A DNA stretch of 64,000 bases. Source: Diploscapter coronatus. Lineage: Eukaryota; Nematoda; Chromadorea; Rhabditida; Rhabditidae. Location: the NCBI GenBank assembly GCA_964036155.1, contig OZ038422.1:31581201-31645200 (forward strand), written 5' to 3'. The notes below the pieces were generated by a model that was not told the origin of the DNA, ran no database searches, and was given only the letters and a program-made list of their open reading frames with translations. Position numbers and translations under genes: made by a program. Of the stretch, positions 31,472-44,737 are shown one piece after another (positions within the stretch are counted from its first letter, which is position 1; the number at the start of each line of letters is the position of its first letter).

Positions 31472-34400
31472 TTAGACGGTACCTGGTCGTTCTTCTTCAG
31501 GCTCTTCTTTCTTCGGCATCATGAAGCCGCTTTCCGCAGAGGCCGCTGCTGATAATATCGATAGGGGATTTTCCGTAGATGTCGCTAAAATTTCATTCGT
31601 AAAAACCACTCATAATATTCAGGAAAGAAGGCATCTTTTCATTAATATTTTGGAACACGTTTTCTTTCTTATATTTCTAAGATCCTTTAAGCAAGTCATT
31701 TTTTTTATCTTTCTTCTCGTTATGATAGGATAGAAATAAGAGAGATTTACTCAAAATTTCTCTTACCAAGTAAAGATAGAACCCGCTCAAGCCCTCCATT
31801 GATATCAATTTGTTGCCTTCCATCCCTGGCTTCCAGATATTGTTGTTCCAACAGACCCAGCGCTCCTCCCTCCTCGATCATTCTCTGAGCCAGCGCCTGT
31901 AACTATATCCAACATTCGTCTTGCTCTTCCAATTATTTTCAACCTCTTCAGAGTTTTCGATGTGTTGTCCTCCATCTCCATTTCCTCCAGCTCCCTTCAA
32001 ACTGCCCACAGATACAACACTGCTGCCTGAAGTAGTGGCTCTTTGTTGCCGCCTTCGGTAGAATTCCGAATCATCCACAGTCCACACGGCTCCCTTCACA
32101 TTCTGCTCCACTCGCTGGAAACACTTGTGCAGACTCAGATTGTGACGAACGGCGTTCTGAAATCGAATCATTTTTATTGAAAATCATATAGAATATATAG
32201 AACAGACTCAAATTCGATCATATCGCCTTCGAAAAATAAATCTGATATCACGCTTTTTAAATTTAGAAAAGAAGCGTCTTCTTGATTTTCAATCATATTC
32301 AGCCAAAAGTCACAATGAATACCTTCCAAGTAGCAGCATTCCTCCGGAAATATGCAAAAGTGTCAGTGAACCAATTATAAATTTCATTGAGCGTCAGTTG
32401 ACAATCTGCAGATTCCATAATGGCCTGTCTGATTAGAGATGCATAGGTGTAGGGAGGTCGCACATCATTCGTTCGGTAAAAATCACTGAAATATTTATCA
32501 TTTTCAGACAATCAGAAATTTTAAGGAACATTTTTAATTTCAAAGTCGGCAGTTAATCTCTAATAGTCTCTTGGGAATTGATTTTTTTAAATTTCAGACT
32601 ATAATTTTTATTAAGGAATGCTTCTCAGAGATTTCTAAATGGCAAAAATAATTCGTATCTTCATTGATCTCAATTTTTCATCATAAGATTTCTTCTGTCG
32701 AATATCCTCCTATCTTTCCATCGTAAATTCAAAGGATCATACCGATTTTTAGCTATGTCAGCAGCGATCGGTAGTACAGTTTTGTCCGACACCCTGCTTC
32801 TCCTGGGAGTGAACGATTTAGGGTCGATGGATAGAGGACCGCTACCCCCGATCTGAGAGGGATTCACTTCGACGGGCGTGAGTGGGTGGACGGAAAATGC
32901 GGAGGTCGATTCTGTTGGAGTGGGCGTCTGAAATAACCAAATATCATCCTTTTCATGTTATTTTTTGCAAATTCTAATATAGCTACGGTATCATTCATCC
33001 TTCTTATTATTTTTGCAATGGCAGGTTTCCCTAATCCACATATTTCCTTTGAAAGAAACAATTCAGCAGATTTTATGTTCCCAGATAATCCATAAATTAG
33101 TCATTTTTTAGCTTCGTATCATCGAAAGGGGGGATTGTCCTATTATAAAGACAGGTTGATATTGAAAATAGTTTTCTAATAAAACCGGGAATTTATGAAA
33201 CTGTAAAAGAAAGTAGAAAGTCATGAATAAATTGGCTTTGGAGCTTCATCATGTTTCTACTCTTTTATAAATCTTGGATTAAACTTCATAAATCCCTAAA
33301 TGAAATATGAAATTTTAGTTTTTTGTAAAAAAGATGTAGATGTTTGTTTGAATGAATAAAAGCACATGAGCGTAATGTAATTTTTGTATTCATATTTGTC
33401 TTCAATAATTCATTCAATTTGACTAATCTTTTGACTTGTGATTGTTTGCGATAATGTGAGATGAGAAGACAAAAAACTGCACAACTCATGAGAATCAGCT
33501 ACAATCTGTCGCAATTCATTTATTTCTCCTCTTTTCTGCTTCAAATCTGCTCAAATACAAATTATCAGAGTTCATGCTCCATCGCCAATTGCATTTGTAT
33601 AAGATCTCTTTACATTTGCAATTATTAATGAGTCAGATAAGCGGATTGATGCTACACAAGGGGGGATTATGTTTATCTGCTTACATCTGAAGATAAGGGA
33701 TTAGGGCCTTCAGAGGCCAGGATGATATCCTGAGCGCCGATAAGGAAAATATGATAAGTCGGGAAATTGAGTGCAGTTGCAAAGGAAGAGCAAAAACGTA
33801 GTAAGAGGTTCATAACACATGAAATTGTAGTATATCTACCATGAAATAAGCTATTTGTACGCATTGTTTTGTAGACTTGATTATAGCAATTGCACTTTAA
33901 AGGAAACTTTCGGAATTATTTCACTCGTAAATTAATCACATTTCTATGAGCATGTATTCTCTCGTGGATTATCCGAAAATAACTGATTCTTTAATTATCG
34001 TCGTTTATGGGGGATTTTCTTTTTCACTAAAACAATGGAATGGGGGAATTATGCAAAAGTTCGAAATAGTCCCCAATGATTTGGGAGACAATGTTTGTTG
34101 AGTGATACGGTAGTCATACCAATTTATGGACAGAAGATCAAAAGAAGAAGGGTAGAAAGGGAAGAGAAAAAGGGCACCAGAAGGGCAAAGCAGTGGGCTG
34201 CTGCTGATTGCGATTGTAACATTCACACTCTAAAGCAGGTCATTTCAACCCTGACAAATCGATAGTCAATTTTTCTTCTTCTTCTTCTCATTTCGAAAGT
34301 TGTCATTTGAAAAGCGCCTATCATTTGTTTGATTGTCTAGACAGCTAACTGCTAACTGAGGTATTTCAACATGCAATTTGCACGTGAACGAATGCCGTAC

Positions 34401-35946
34401 CTGTGACGTCTTAGCATATCCTATGCTAATGCATTGCATAGTTATGTTCGCATTGTTGTACAATTTGTATACGTTATCAGAGTGGCAGTGTTTGGAATTG
34501 GAAGTGTAACAAAGATTGATAAGCGCTGCAGAGGCAGAAAGAGAGAGGGAAGGACATATCATTTGGAATCATTCCTGGCAATGATCATATCAGTGATAGT
34601 AGCTGATTGTCGATTGCGAGTGGAGAGGCACATGATTCTGCAGGCAGGCAACTTTTGAAGAACGCAGAGACAATTAATTGATTATGTGCTCTCCACTCTC
34701 CAATCAAAACGATCGCGTGACTTTCCCGCTTCATTTTAAATGTCTCATACTCTATTGAGAACAGAAGCGAAACTAATAATCAAACAGAATATCCGAAAGA
34801 GCAGGAAAGAGGGACGCGGATCTTCATAAGTCTCTAATCCCTTTTTGCAATAATCACCCTTCCATTCTGGTATCAAAAATCAAAGTCAAGAAAAATAACA
34901 TGATCGCAAAAAGGATTAATTATAGTTACACAATTGGAATAATGAATAGCGAAAATTCGATGTGTCTAGGATAAACTTAAAATTTTTATGTAGATAATCT
35001 TAGACGAGATCCTTATGACCAAAATTAGAAAGTTCAATTATGAATTTACAGGACGTACCAAAATAATGAATCCCTAGAGATAGTTCTTTCAGGTGAGGCA
35101 AGTAAAACCAATAATTTTGCAATAAAGACTCCTAAAATATGTCAGAGGAGTAACAAATTGGAAAAATGATATGTAGAGGGTAGAGTTAGGGTGAGGCAAG
35201 GTTAATTTGGTGTCAAAATAATCAGCTCACCGAGCTGCACATATTAGTACCCAGATTGTCCTACCCTGCTCTTACCCTACCCTCTCCAGATTCATTTTTC
35301 AGTTTTTTAACCCTCTGCTGACATATTTTAAAAGTCTGCAATAAAAAAACTTGAATTTTCTCATTCCTTGGACTATGATTGTTAACCTCGTGATTTTATA
35401 TCATAAGCACCTGAATATCTCATTTTCTATAGCCTCAAGCTCAGATACAAAGTGGCATAAACTTTTGTGCACCATGTTTAACCTGGATTTTGCCACATTT
35501 CTGCTGATCGCAATCGATTTTCTCTATTTTCCTGCAGTTTCAAACCCGATCAAATCAACAATCTCCCTTTCCTCTCGAATATTTTTGTTCACGTCCCCCT
35601 CTCTGCTTTCTAAACACAGCCAACAGCACACGCAATTCTCAATTCGCAATTTGCAGCCTTTCCTTCTCCCTTTCTTTCTCATAATATCTCTTTTCTGTTT
35701 CTCTGTGCTCTCCCCTAATGTGTCCTCTCTTCATTTGTTTATTCACACTATCGATTTGTTTGGTCTGTAAGCAAAATAGACGAATTGCGCATCTCGCAAA
35801 TGGCGGCCCAATCACAAAACACGCAAATGTTTGAAAGATGGAAGGAGATAATGTAAACATGAGAGAGCATAGGAAGGGAAATTATGAAAACTCGGATGGG
35901 ATACTGCATAGAATATTTGAAAAGGGAGATGGAAGGCGTACCTGTA

Positions 35947-35979
<33 letters not shown>

Positions 35980-38900
35980 GCTGAGGCTGAGGAGGTGGAA
36001 TAGAAATAACCATGGGTTGGTTGGAGATTTGAGGCTGAGCAAGGGACGGAACTGAAACCGTTGGAGTTGCCAAATTGGAGAGTGACTGGGAGGAATGCAG
36101 AGTGGCTATTGGAGCTGGTAATGAGGACGTCTCCTGTTTGGGCGAGTGTAGAGGAGACAGGTCCGACTGAAATCGAAATCATACCATCTTAGATAATGCA
36201 ATACACAGGGCTGTTCGCAAATTTCGGCGTCTCTTTCTTTTCTCAATGGGCTTATACTATATCTCCCGCGATCATCTCGTCGTCCGCGTTCTCCCCCTCG
36301 AAATTCTGGGTGAAGCGAGCAGGCGAACAGAAAATGGGAGAAAGAAAGAGACGCCGAAATTCCGATTTTCAGTTCCGAACAGTCCTGATGCAATAATATT
36401 ATCAACTAGTATTTTGGGAAAATGGAACACAAATTATGAAAAAAAACAACAAGATGATGATCGGAAGAAATTACCATATTAAGGTTGAAATGTTTAGCCA
36501 TTTTGAAATGAGTAAATTTATGGTACCTTGATATGCCCCAATGTAGGCGTTGTCGTGTCTGGACTAGGTTTCATATGCAAGTGCTGCATCATGGCCTGTA
36601 GCCGAGTTCGTTCCTTCGTCAGTCGATGCTCCAAACTCTCCACCAACTCGATTTGCATCTTCATATCATTTTGAGATCTGAAAGTTATTTTATTTGCAAA
36701 AGAATTCTTTACGAAAAATAATCATTGATTAACTATGTTGGAAGAGTAAGGAAACTTATTGAACTTCATAGAGGCAACTTGAATACTGGAAGACATTATA
36801 ACATGATATATGATGAAATAGTATTGAAGAGAAACTGTCTGAGGTGTCTTGCCTCCGAGTTGGCTATTTCCGCATCGCAAGGGTATCTTGATGTGTAGAT
36901 CGTGATTCTGAAGTCAGAAAGTGCTGATGTGTGCAATTCTTCGAGCTGAAAATTCCGAAAAGCCGTTTTCTCTATAGAGAAATAGTGTATGCTAATGCCG
37001 GATCTCAATCTTGCATACTATTTCTGTATTGAGCTAAACGGTTTTCGGATTTTACAGCCTGAATTCCTGCACCTCAGAACTTTTTGACTTCATAATCTTG
37101 GTCTACGCATCAAAGCACCCTTGTGGTGCAATGATCAAGTAAATCGGAGGCAGATACTTCAGAAATTTTCCTTGTAAGATAATTATTTCGTTGAACATCT
37201 CTACACTATTTCCCTCATGTATCATGATGCCATAAGGTTATGTAGTTTCTAAATGCCCTCATGAATAATGATCTTCGTGTATCGTCTCAACTTCGATATT
37301 CATATTCCTTGCCAGAATCATTATCACCAACAGCATCGAAGCTGTGTTTCGATGGTGATTTTATGCCTATGCTTGCATGTTTCCCTTCCAATGTAAATGC
37401 TGTCAGCTTTGGTTGTTGCGATTTATCTTTCTGCTTGTCTCTGTTTCTATTTTATGCGCATCTGCTGCATTGTTTTATGTACAGTTTACGTGTAAATTGA
37501 CAGAAAGAGATTCCATTCGAAAAGCAGGTGTAAAAATGCATTCGCTTGCTTTGATTTGCTTGTGAAGATTGTGAACAGGCCGGAAACTGCTAGACAGCAC
37601 GAGAGATAGGGAGATGCAGAGAGGAAGGCAGAACAGACAGTGTCATGTCATTTGACTGAATGCTTGAATGCCTAGGTGACAGATCGGCAAAATGCTGATT
37701 GCCTGTTTAGATGCAAATCGATTAGATAAGCCATGAAATTCCCCTCTCTTTTGGATGGAGATGCAAAATGGCGGCGACAATGCCTGTCTGCTGCAGTTTC
37801 TGTGCGACAGTCACTTTGATCTCTCGATCATTATCGATTTCGAACCTCGCATTTCACACGTACAGCATAAAGTGCAAATGAAATATCTAGCAAAAACTAT
37901 TGACAATGAGAATCGTACAGTTTCGATGAAAAGATACAAAACTGGGACAAATCGAAACTTTCATCAGTTTCTTATTTATTTTTACATCATCGTAGAGTTG
38001 ATTTAATTTTAGAGCGTCATCCAAACAAATTTATAATTTCCGATTGGGAAAAGTGTTGAATGTTCGTTTCAGGTTTATTTGCTATTTTGCTGCGCGTTTG
38101 GTTTGTTGCAATTTGTTGTTTTCCGAGTTTCCCTTTCCAATTTCTGTTTCCGTTTTCTGTTTCTTTTTCTCGATTCCCGGTCCAGGCTGTGAGAGTGCAG
38201 GTAGGAAAGAGACAAACAGAGCAGACAGACAAACTCATAGAGAAGAGGGGAGAGGGGACAAAAATATCATATGTTGCGTGTTGGCAGTTGGTTGGAAGGA
38301 GAGAAGATATTCGTGACATAACGCAAAACGAGAAAGAGAACGGGGAATGAGGAGAGAGTAGAGAGGCAGAGTGAATTACTAATGGAAATGATAAGATAGA
38401 GGTAGTTTTGCATGTAAACATCCATCCAGAAGAACTAGAAAATATGCATAAACTAGCACTGGGAATTCAAAATCAGAGCGTATGAAAGAAAAATCTAGGT
38501 AGGAGTTTCGCATCATTCTGATCTCACTTTTGGCGAACATCCCGATCATGAATTGTCCAATTTCTAAATTTGTCAACAATTGTCAGCCGATTTGCGATCA
38601 GAATTGTCTCCCTTCCCTGTTATTGATCGAATTTGCTTGTCTTTCTATCTGTCTGTTATGTTCTGCTGTCTGTGTATATGAAGAGAGGTCGCGTGACGAG
38701 AAGAGTGAGAGCGAGAAAGCATTGCTGAATGGAAGAGAATCAGACGAAGAAGACAAACTGTTGACATAAATTGCAAGCAGAGATGCAGCACTGCTATTGC
38801 AGTCTTTACCTGCCTCGTTTTTGATAGCGTTGCACGTCATTCTCTCCTTCTTCCCCCTCCTTCGAGTATTTCCCATTCCCCATTTTCTCCTCTATCTATT

Positions 38901-41900
38901 TTCTGTTGTCGCATCCCAAAAACTACTCCAACAAAGCGAAAAATGACAAAACGCAAAAACAGAGGCGCGCGCACTGCCTCTATCGCCTCACCCCTTGCAG
39001 GGAGAATTCAAAAGACGACCCCCAACAAAACTGCTGATAGTAAATAATAAATAATGCTGAAAGAAGAAGAGAAATGAGACAAACAGAAAATCGAAATAGA
39101 TTGGGAAAGGGGTAATAAAATGGAAGAAGGAATCAAAGAATTTGATTGGCAAACTGCTTAAAGGACGTACCGTTCATCGACAGCCGAATGAGCCTGTTGC
39201 AGGTGCGAGAGGAAGGAAGAGTAGTTGTCACAGGGCTGGTTGCAGTCCCTCCAGGTGCACAGGTTGTGTTGCCAGAGGGGATGTGTAGTGGACGAAGTTG
39301 AGGGGAAGGGCGAGAAATCGAAGGTCGACTGAAAATGGTATAATAAACTGAGCGCATCTTCAGTTAGTTATCCAAAAAAGAAAAGTTTGGGAGTAAAAAA
39401 TCCATCTGCTTTGGCCAGAAAATGTATTCATTTTTAGAATTAAAGACAACGAACTTTATAAAATGTGAAATAGACGTTTCAGATGAAAAGTTTCACTAAA
39501 ATATTTACCAGAAAAATATAATGACGGTCAAAAGTGGAACCGAACAGAGTTCCGTTCGGGTGTCTACATTTCTTATATGGAAACGATGAAGACTGAGCCT
39601 TTGAGTGAATTTCGGGCTTTTATCTTCCATGCGTGTATGACAAGTTTTAGCTTGATTATTTAAGAAAAGCCCACAAAAGTTTCCAGAATATCATACAGGG
39701 TTCTATAGTTTTGGCCGTTTCACTATAGTCTAATTCGTCTAGCCAAGTAAATACTATAACCTGAGGCAACGAAGGTAGCAGAGGGAGAGGCAGCCCTAGG
39801 AGCATTGACTGCAACAGCCTCTGAGTGGCGTCTGTGGAATTGGTAGAGGGCAGGGAGAACGATGGGGTCGCCAGAGTATTCCTGAGCTGAGAAGACAAAC
39901 GCTCCTAAAATAGTATTAATCAATAAATAGTTTTGTAAAACTTCTCGAAAGCTTGAAGCCAAACTAATCATTCCACTTTTTCTCTTTGTGGGCTCTATCA
40001 GATGAGATGTACTCTTGCATTGCAGGGAAACAAAAGTACAACTTTGAAAAGAGAAAGGGGCATGGAATGATGAAATAATTACAATATTCATTGTAAATAG
40101 CCATAGAATAATATTTATCTTCACCTCTAAATGTTCTTTTATTCTGAAAAGTAAAAATGCGATTTTGCACGTTTTCTGATAGCTGATTACAGTAATCATT
40201 CATCTATTATTTGGCAACGTTTTGTAGTCGAAGTGAGGAGGTGTTTATTGTAGAAAGGCGAAGATAAAGGAATTCTTAGTTTTTAGGGGATGTGGATAAG
40301 CTACAATTTGGTTGAAGGATGAATGACTAATCGAGCAGGGCTAAGGAATCAAGAAAAAAGGAACAGAGCAGGACAAGGAGAAATGTGCAAATGTGCAAGA
40401 TAACAAACATCACACTGTCCCTGCATCAGAGGTGAATATATGGAAATCTTAATAATAAAATATCAGCAAATATTGCGTAATATGCAAATTATTTGACGAC
40501 TTTTTAAAACTGTTATTATGCAGTTCAGATGAAAGCTTAGTATGATCAGCAGATTGAGTAAACCAAACTAATTTTGCAGATGATTTTCTAGCAAGTTATT
40601 CTTCTTTACGCAAGCTGCATAAATTGAAAATTGACGCTGCATCTCTAATTGAAGAGAATTGACTTACAAGTAGAGAGGAATGAGACATGATGACTGATTG
40701 TAAATAGCCGAATGAAGACGAAGAGAGACGTGCACAGTCACAAAGAGATTATTAGATTAATGCAGATTAAAGAGATTTGATTAAAAATGAAAACGAATAT
40801 CTCGTTACTAGATAAGGCGACGAGATTTAAAGAATCACCAGCCTGATTTTATCAAGAGATAGGAGAGTTTACAGAGGAACTTTTCTAAAACCTTTCTTCA
40901 CCCAAAAATGCGCATGGGTTTGTTTGTTTGGCCCGAAAAGAGCGCAACACCACAGCAGATTGGAGTTTTGCAATGCAAAAGAGTGATTTTTGGCATTCTC
41001 CCCTCTTCCCTTCCCCCTTCCTAATAACAACCTATGCATTGCATTGTTGCTGTTGCGAAGTGAGAAGAGACTGCATTTATGCAATCTATACAGATGTAAA
41101 CGAAAAAGCGAAAGAATGAAGGAGAAGAAATGCAGAATAAACAATAAACACTTTACAATGTCATTTCGAACATGGAGATGCGAGAAAAGGCATGTGGAGA
41201 TGACATAATGAGTGTGTACACCAAATAAACGCAGAATGTACACAATTTGAATGAGAAAAAGCGCGTTTCACGCATGATGAATTCGAAGTTGCATGATTAA
41301 TTTAGTTGTTTGTAATTAGACGCGGACAGAATAGACTGAGGAAATAAAAATGAGGATAAAAATCGGAATTATTATTAGAAGATTGCAGAAAGCCAGAAAA
41401 ATGAGGATTTTAAAACCGCATGGGAAGAAAAAATCGTAAAGCTAATGTGTGCGCGTGCGCATGCAATTGGGAAAGAGCGTTTCATCATTTCTTAAAGATT
41501 TGGAAGTAAATCATTTGATTTTGAATAAAAAGAAAATGTTGTAAAAGCCGAACCTGAAGTGCAAGAAGGACTAAACTGTCCTGTAGAGATGGAGCCCCGT
41601 TTCCATGTCCGAGCCCTGCCAAGCTTCCCAATCCCGAGCTCGGTCCCCCACCCCCAGTTGCAGCCGTCGGTTCTGTGTTCGGCCGTTGATCCATCAACAT
41701 GCTAGTGCTGCTGCTACTTGCTGGCCGGAGTATTTCGTCCTAAATTTCCAGACGTAATCATTGAAAAACTCGTTGGACAGAAACCAACTGCCCCTCTCTG
41801 TCCGTGTCTCTATCAGTTTGCCATATGACTTGAAAGAGTAAATGCTAACAGAGAGAATGGAATGGGGGAATGGAAGGAATCGAATCGAATCGAATCGAAT

Positions 41901-44680
41901 CAGTCAACAACACAAACAATCGCCCCGACCAGCTGTGAGTGGAAGGGGAGAGAGAATAATAGTGACAATGATAAAGTGATAAACATAGACAGAGGCAGAT
42001 AGAGAAGGAAGAGTATACATGTCCTTGATAACGGATAAATTCAATAGCAGGATGGGATACTATATCACATAGCGTCTTAGATCTAATCCTGTCACCTATC
42101 ATAAAACAAAGCACCGCCTCCAAACTTTCAAATATGGAGATACAAAAGTGGGAAGACGGGGTTTAAAATTAGAGACACACAACTATTATGACAGGGAAAA
42201 TAAAAATAGCACTTTGTAGGTAACTGGAGTATATGACTGGGGAGTGTTGTGAAAGAGTGAAAGAGGTATAAGAAAGAAGTGAAGAGGTTAGGGAAGGGGA
42301 GAGAATGAGTAAATGAGAGAGCAGAGAAGCAGAGAGGTTGCGAAATAGTGGGGGAAAGAGAGAAGCAGAGAAAGAGAATAAGCAATGCTGCTGCAGTGAT
42401 GATGTTGTGTGGTTGTGTGTGTGTGTGGCAAGGCATGAAAGCAAACACGCATGACCTCTCTAGAAAAAGAACAAGAAGAGAGAGGAGAGAAACCGAAAGA
42501 GAGAAGAGAAGAAAACAGGGGGGAGAGGGAATAGATGAATAAGTGGGCGGGGCTAGCAGAGAAGAGAGAAAAGGAAAGAAACGAGTAAACAACAACAGAG
42601 AGATCTTGACAGGAAAAGACAGATAGATAGAGAGAGAGAAAGAGAGGGAGAAAAAGAGAATTGGCAATGAGCAAAACAAAAAATCCAATGCAAAGGGACA
42701 AACTCCTTCTCTCTCAGTTCCAAGCACTCTCTCACCGCACGTGAATGAGTGAATGACACAACAGCCAACAATCCTTGAGCAGAACAACCAGAACCTAACC
42801 TAGAGACCCTAACCAAGGGAAAGGGGAACCTAGGCTCGAATTGAGAGGAAGGAGGCTTTCGAGAATAAACCCATTAACAGCGCAGATGAATGCTGAATGC
42901 TCTGAATCCATCGTAAACAACACAATGCTGCCGCTGCAAAGATACGCGCATAGCCGAGAGATGAGAGATCTCAAAACAAAAATAGAGAAGGGACAGAACA
43001 TAAACAAGCCACGCCCACTCCAGAAGAAGGCGAGATGATTGTCATTTGCATGGATGCAATCCGGGGTCGAAATAATTGAGGTGAAATTAGAAGGGAAACG
43101 AAAAAGTAGCATGTGAGGGGAAAGGAAGGTGAGGCTGTGAAGATGAAGGTTAGAAAACGTCAGCAATGCATCACAAAAAGTTCGTAAAGATGAAACATTT
43201 CTGATTCAGAATACGGAAAATAAAAAGACAAAGATGGATTATTACTCAGCAGGGAGAATAATACTTACGCCCATGATTATCTCCCTCTGTTAAGCCCGAT
43301 GTAATAATAGATCGTTTGACCCAATAGGGATAAAGGGTGTTTGAGGGAAACATGAAATTCAAAGATGATGAAGAATTATGCAGAACTCCAATTCCGAAAT
43401 TATATAGAAGATGAAACTCTTAGAAACTGCACTAAAATTGATCATAAGATGAGAAGGAAAACGCAAAAAGATAAATGACGATTGAAATTTTGCAGTTTTA
43501 ATGCTTAGGATTTAAAAATTCGACTCGGTAAAAGTTTGGGAGATAAAGTAATCATTTTGAATATCGTATTCGCCTAACAGTTGATTTCTTCAACTTTCTT
43601 CTTCGAATTTGAACAATTTCTAAAAATCGTGAAGGTGCCTTTCAATACAAATTTTAACAAATTCCTTTATGACCTCATGATACAATATATGGAGTTTGTC
43701 TTGGATTTGTAAATCGCACGAATGAATAGATTTCCATTTTCTTAGATATATGAAGGAATATAAGCAGCACTTAGATGTTGTTGTGTTATTGTGCATTGCT
43801 GCATTGCTCATTCGCCTTTTAGCCTTGCCTATTTGCAGTCAGTCAGTGAATTTATTGCAGAACTACTGAATTATTTGATGCATTTGATGCAAATGAATGA
43901 ATGATGCGCGATATCGAATGCAAGAAATACAGCAACCCATATAACTTTTTATGAAAACTTCCGCATGAATACGATCTTTCTTTCTGCCGTATTCAAAAGA
44001 TCTTGGAAATTTTTCTAAAGGAAAAGCTCCGACCAAAGAAAAACTTTCAACTAATGCCAGAAATTCTAAGGTAAGGGATTTGCAAGGCAAAACTTTTTTT
44101 AATAGACAATTGATACAGAAGAAGATCAGCACACAAAATTTTGGCAGAATATTTTAGTTTAAGGATAATTTGCGGAGAAAATATCCAGCTTAAATCCTGC
44201 CTAAATGTGACAAAGATTCAAATTTTGAAATTATCGTGATTAGAATTGTGTTCTTCTATATTTCAGATCGCGCTATTTATTTTCAAAGGCTGAAATGTTT
44301 TATCCAATATATCCATGAAAGCAGTCAGCAGAAGGATCGAAATTAGCTTATGATGAAAAGTTTGCACAGCTTTCGTATCCCGATTATGTTGGTATTTAAT
44401 GGAATTGAGTTTGGCTAGGTTTGTGGTAGATTTCTCTAATTGCCTTAGATGGATAACGTAATTATTTCTAAGCGAACGAAAATATCAAATTGTTCACAGG
44501 TGCGGCGGAAAAATCTAAAGAATAATTCCAGAATAGAAAGGTAGAAATCATAAACTTTTCGCAGCTCTTGACCGTAATCTCCCGACAAACTCGTTTGGCA
44601 CATGACGAAGAGATCGATGAAACGAATAACCAAAGATAAAAACAAAGAGATAAGGAAAATGCTCATACCTCCTGCGGCAT
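31472..44680 (-). CDS. fkh-7: FoxP forkhead transcription factor
   Basis: Phase-consistent exons are 41554-41739, 39761-39904, 39171-39328, 36537-36677, 35942-36166, 32743-32927, 32333-32485, 31944-32156, 31767-31896 and 31472-31584, preceded by an 18-nt exon at 43269-43286 and an upstream exon at 44666-44737. The FoxP hallmarks occur in order: a C2H2 finger ([20 protein letters not shown], then QQAH), a leucine zipper ([20 protein letters not shown]), a polyglutamine tract, then the forkhead domain ([55 protein letters not shown]). The acidic tail ends [13 protein letters not shown] at 31472-31474. It acts as a dimeric DNA-binding regulator in the nucleus. One start candidate is the ATG at 44678-44680 (MPQE), but the frame is open further upstream in that exon, so the true start may be earlier. 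C. elegans FoxP is fkh-7. The family call is certain. Introns total over 10 kb and are rich in purine stretches and repeats. Confidence 0.93.
35945..35982. repeat. CAA/CAG trinucleotide tract encoding polyglutamine in FoxP
   Basis: On the coding (minus) strand, a run of mostly CAA with one CAG gives twelve consecutive glutamines after PPPQPQ. FoxP proteins in vertebrates also carry polyglutamine, though further toward the N-terminus. Confidence 0.85.
36204..36387. mobile_element. 184-bp hAT-type MITE with perfect 8-bp target duplication
   Basis: The left end contains CAGGGCTGTTCG. The right end reads CAGGACTGTTCG on the other strand. A longer imperfect inverted repeat follows, including TTTCGGCGTCTCTTTCTTT in both arms. 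ATGCAATA flanks it at 36196-36203 and 36388-36395. The CAGGG-type terminus plus 8-bp duplication is diagnostic of hAT. It sits in a FoxP intron and could fold into a strong hairpin in the pre-mRNA. Confidence 0.82.
41878..41901. repeat. ATCGA pentanucleotide microsatellite
   Basis: Tandem units of AATCG/GAATC, about five copies, in a FoxP intron. Confidence 0.85.
42120..42790. repeat. Purine-rich low-complexity intron sequence
   Basis: A long GA-rich stretch in FoxP intronic DNA includes a GT microsatellite (42411-42426) and repeated AGCAGAGA-type words. It produces a 219-residue open frame on the minus strand made mostly of Ser, Leu and Phe, which I do not regard as coding. Confidence 0.7.
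43269..43286 (-). CDS. fkh-7: FoxP 18-nt microexon
   Basis: Flanked by a TTAACAG acceptor and a GTAAGT donor, it encodes REIIMG in phase 0 on both sides. It links the upstream exon (ending HMPQE) to the exon starting DEILRPASS. The ATG inside it could also serve as an alternative start. Confidence 0.5.
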
Positions 44681-44737
44681 ATGGGCCTCTGAGCGAGTGC
44701 GCCGCAGAGCGGCGGGTGATGCAGGTATTTTGATTGC
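44666..44737 (-). CDS. fkh-7: Upstream FoxP coding exon
   Basis: A 72-nt segment with an ATTAG acceptor and a GTATGAGC donor encodes [20 protein letters not shown], phase 0 at both ends and without stops. If real, the gene has at least one more exon upstream, or translation starts at the internal ATG. A possible further exon with a GTAAAT donor lies near 45478-45530 but is weaker. Confidence 0.45.

Noticed and set aside
42128..42787. 219-residue open frame on the minus strand
   Set aside because: Composition is almost entirely Ser, Leu, Phe and Pro from a purine-rich intron. It has no splice context and overlaps FoxP intronic DNA.
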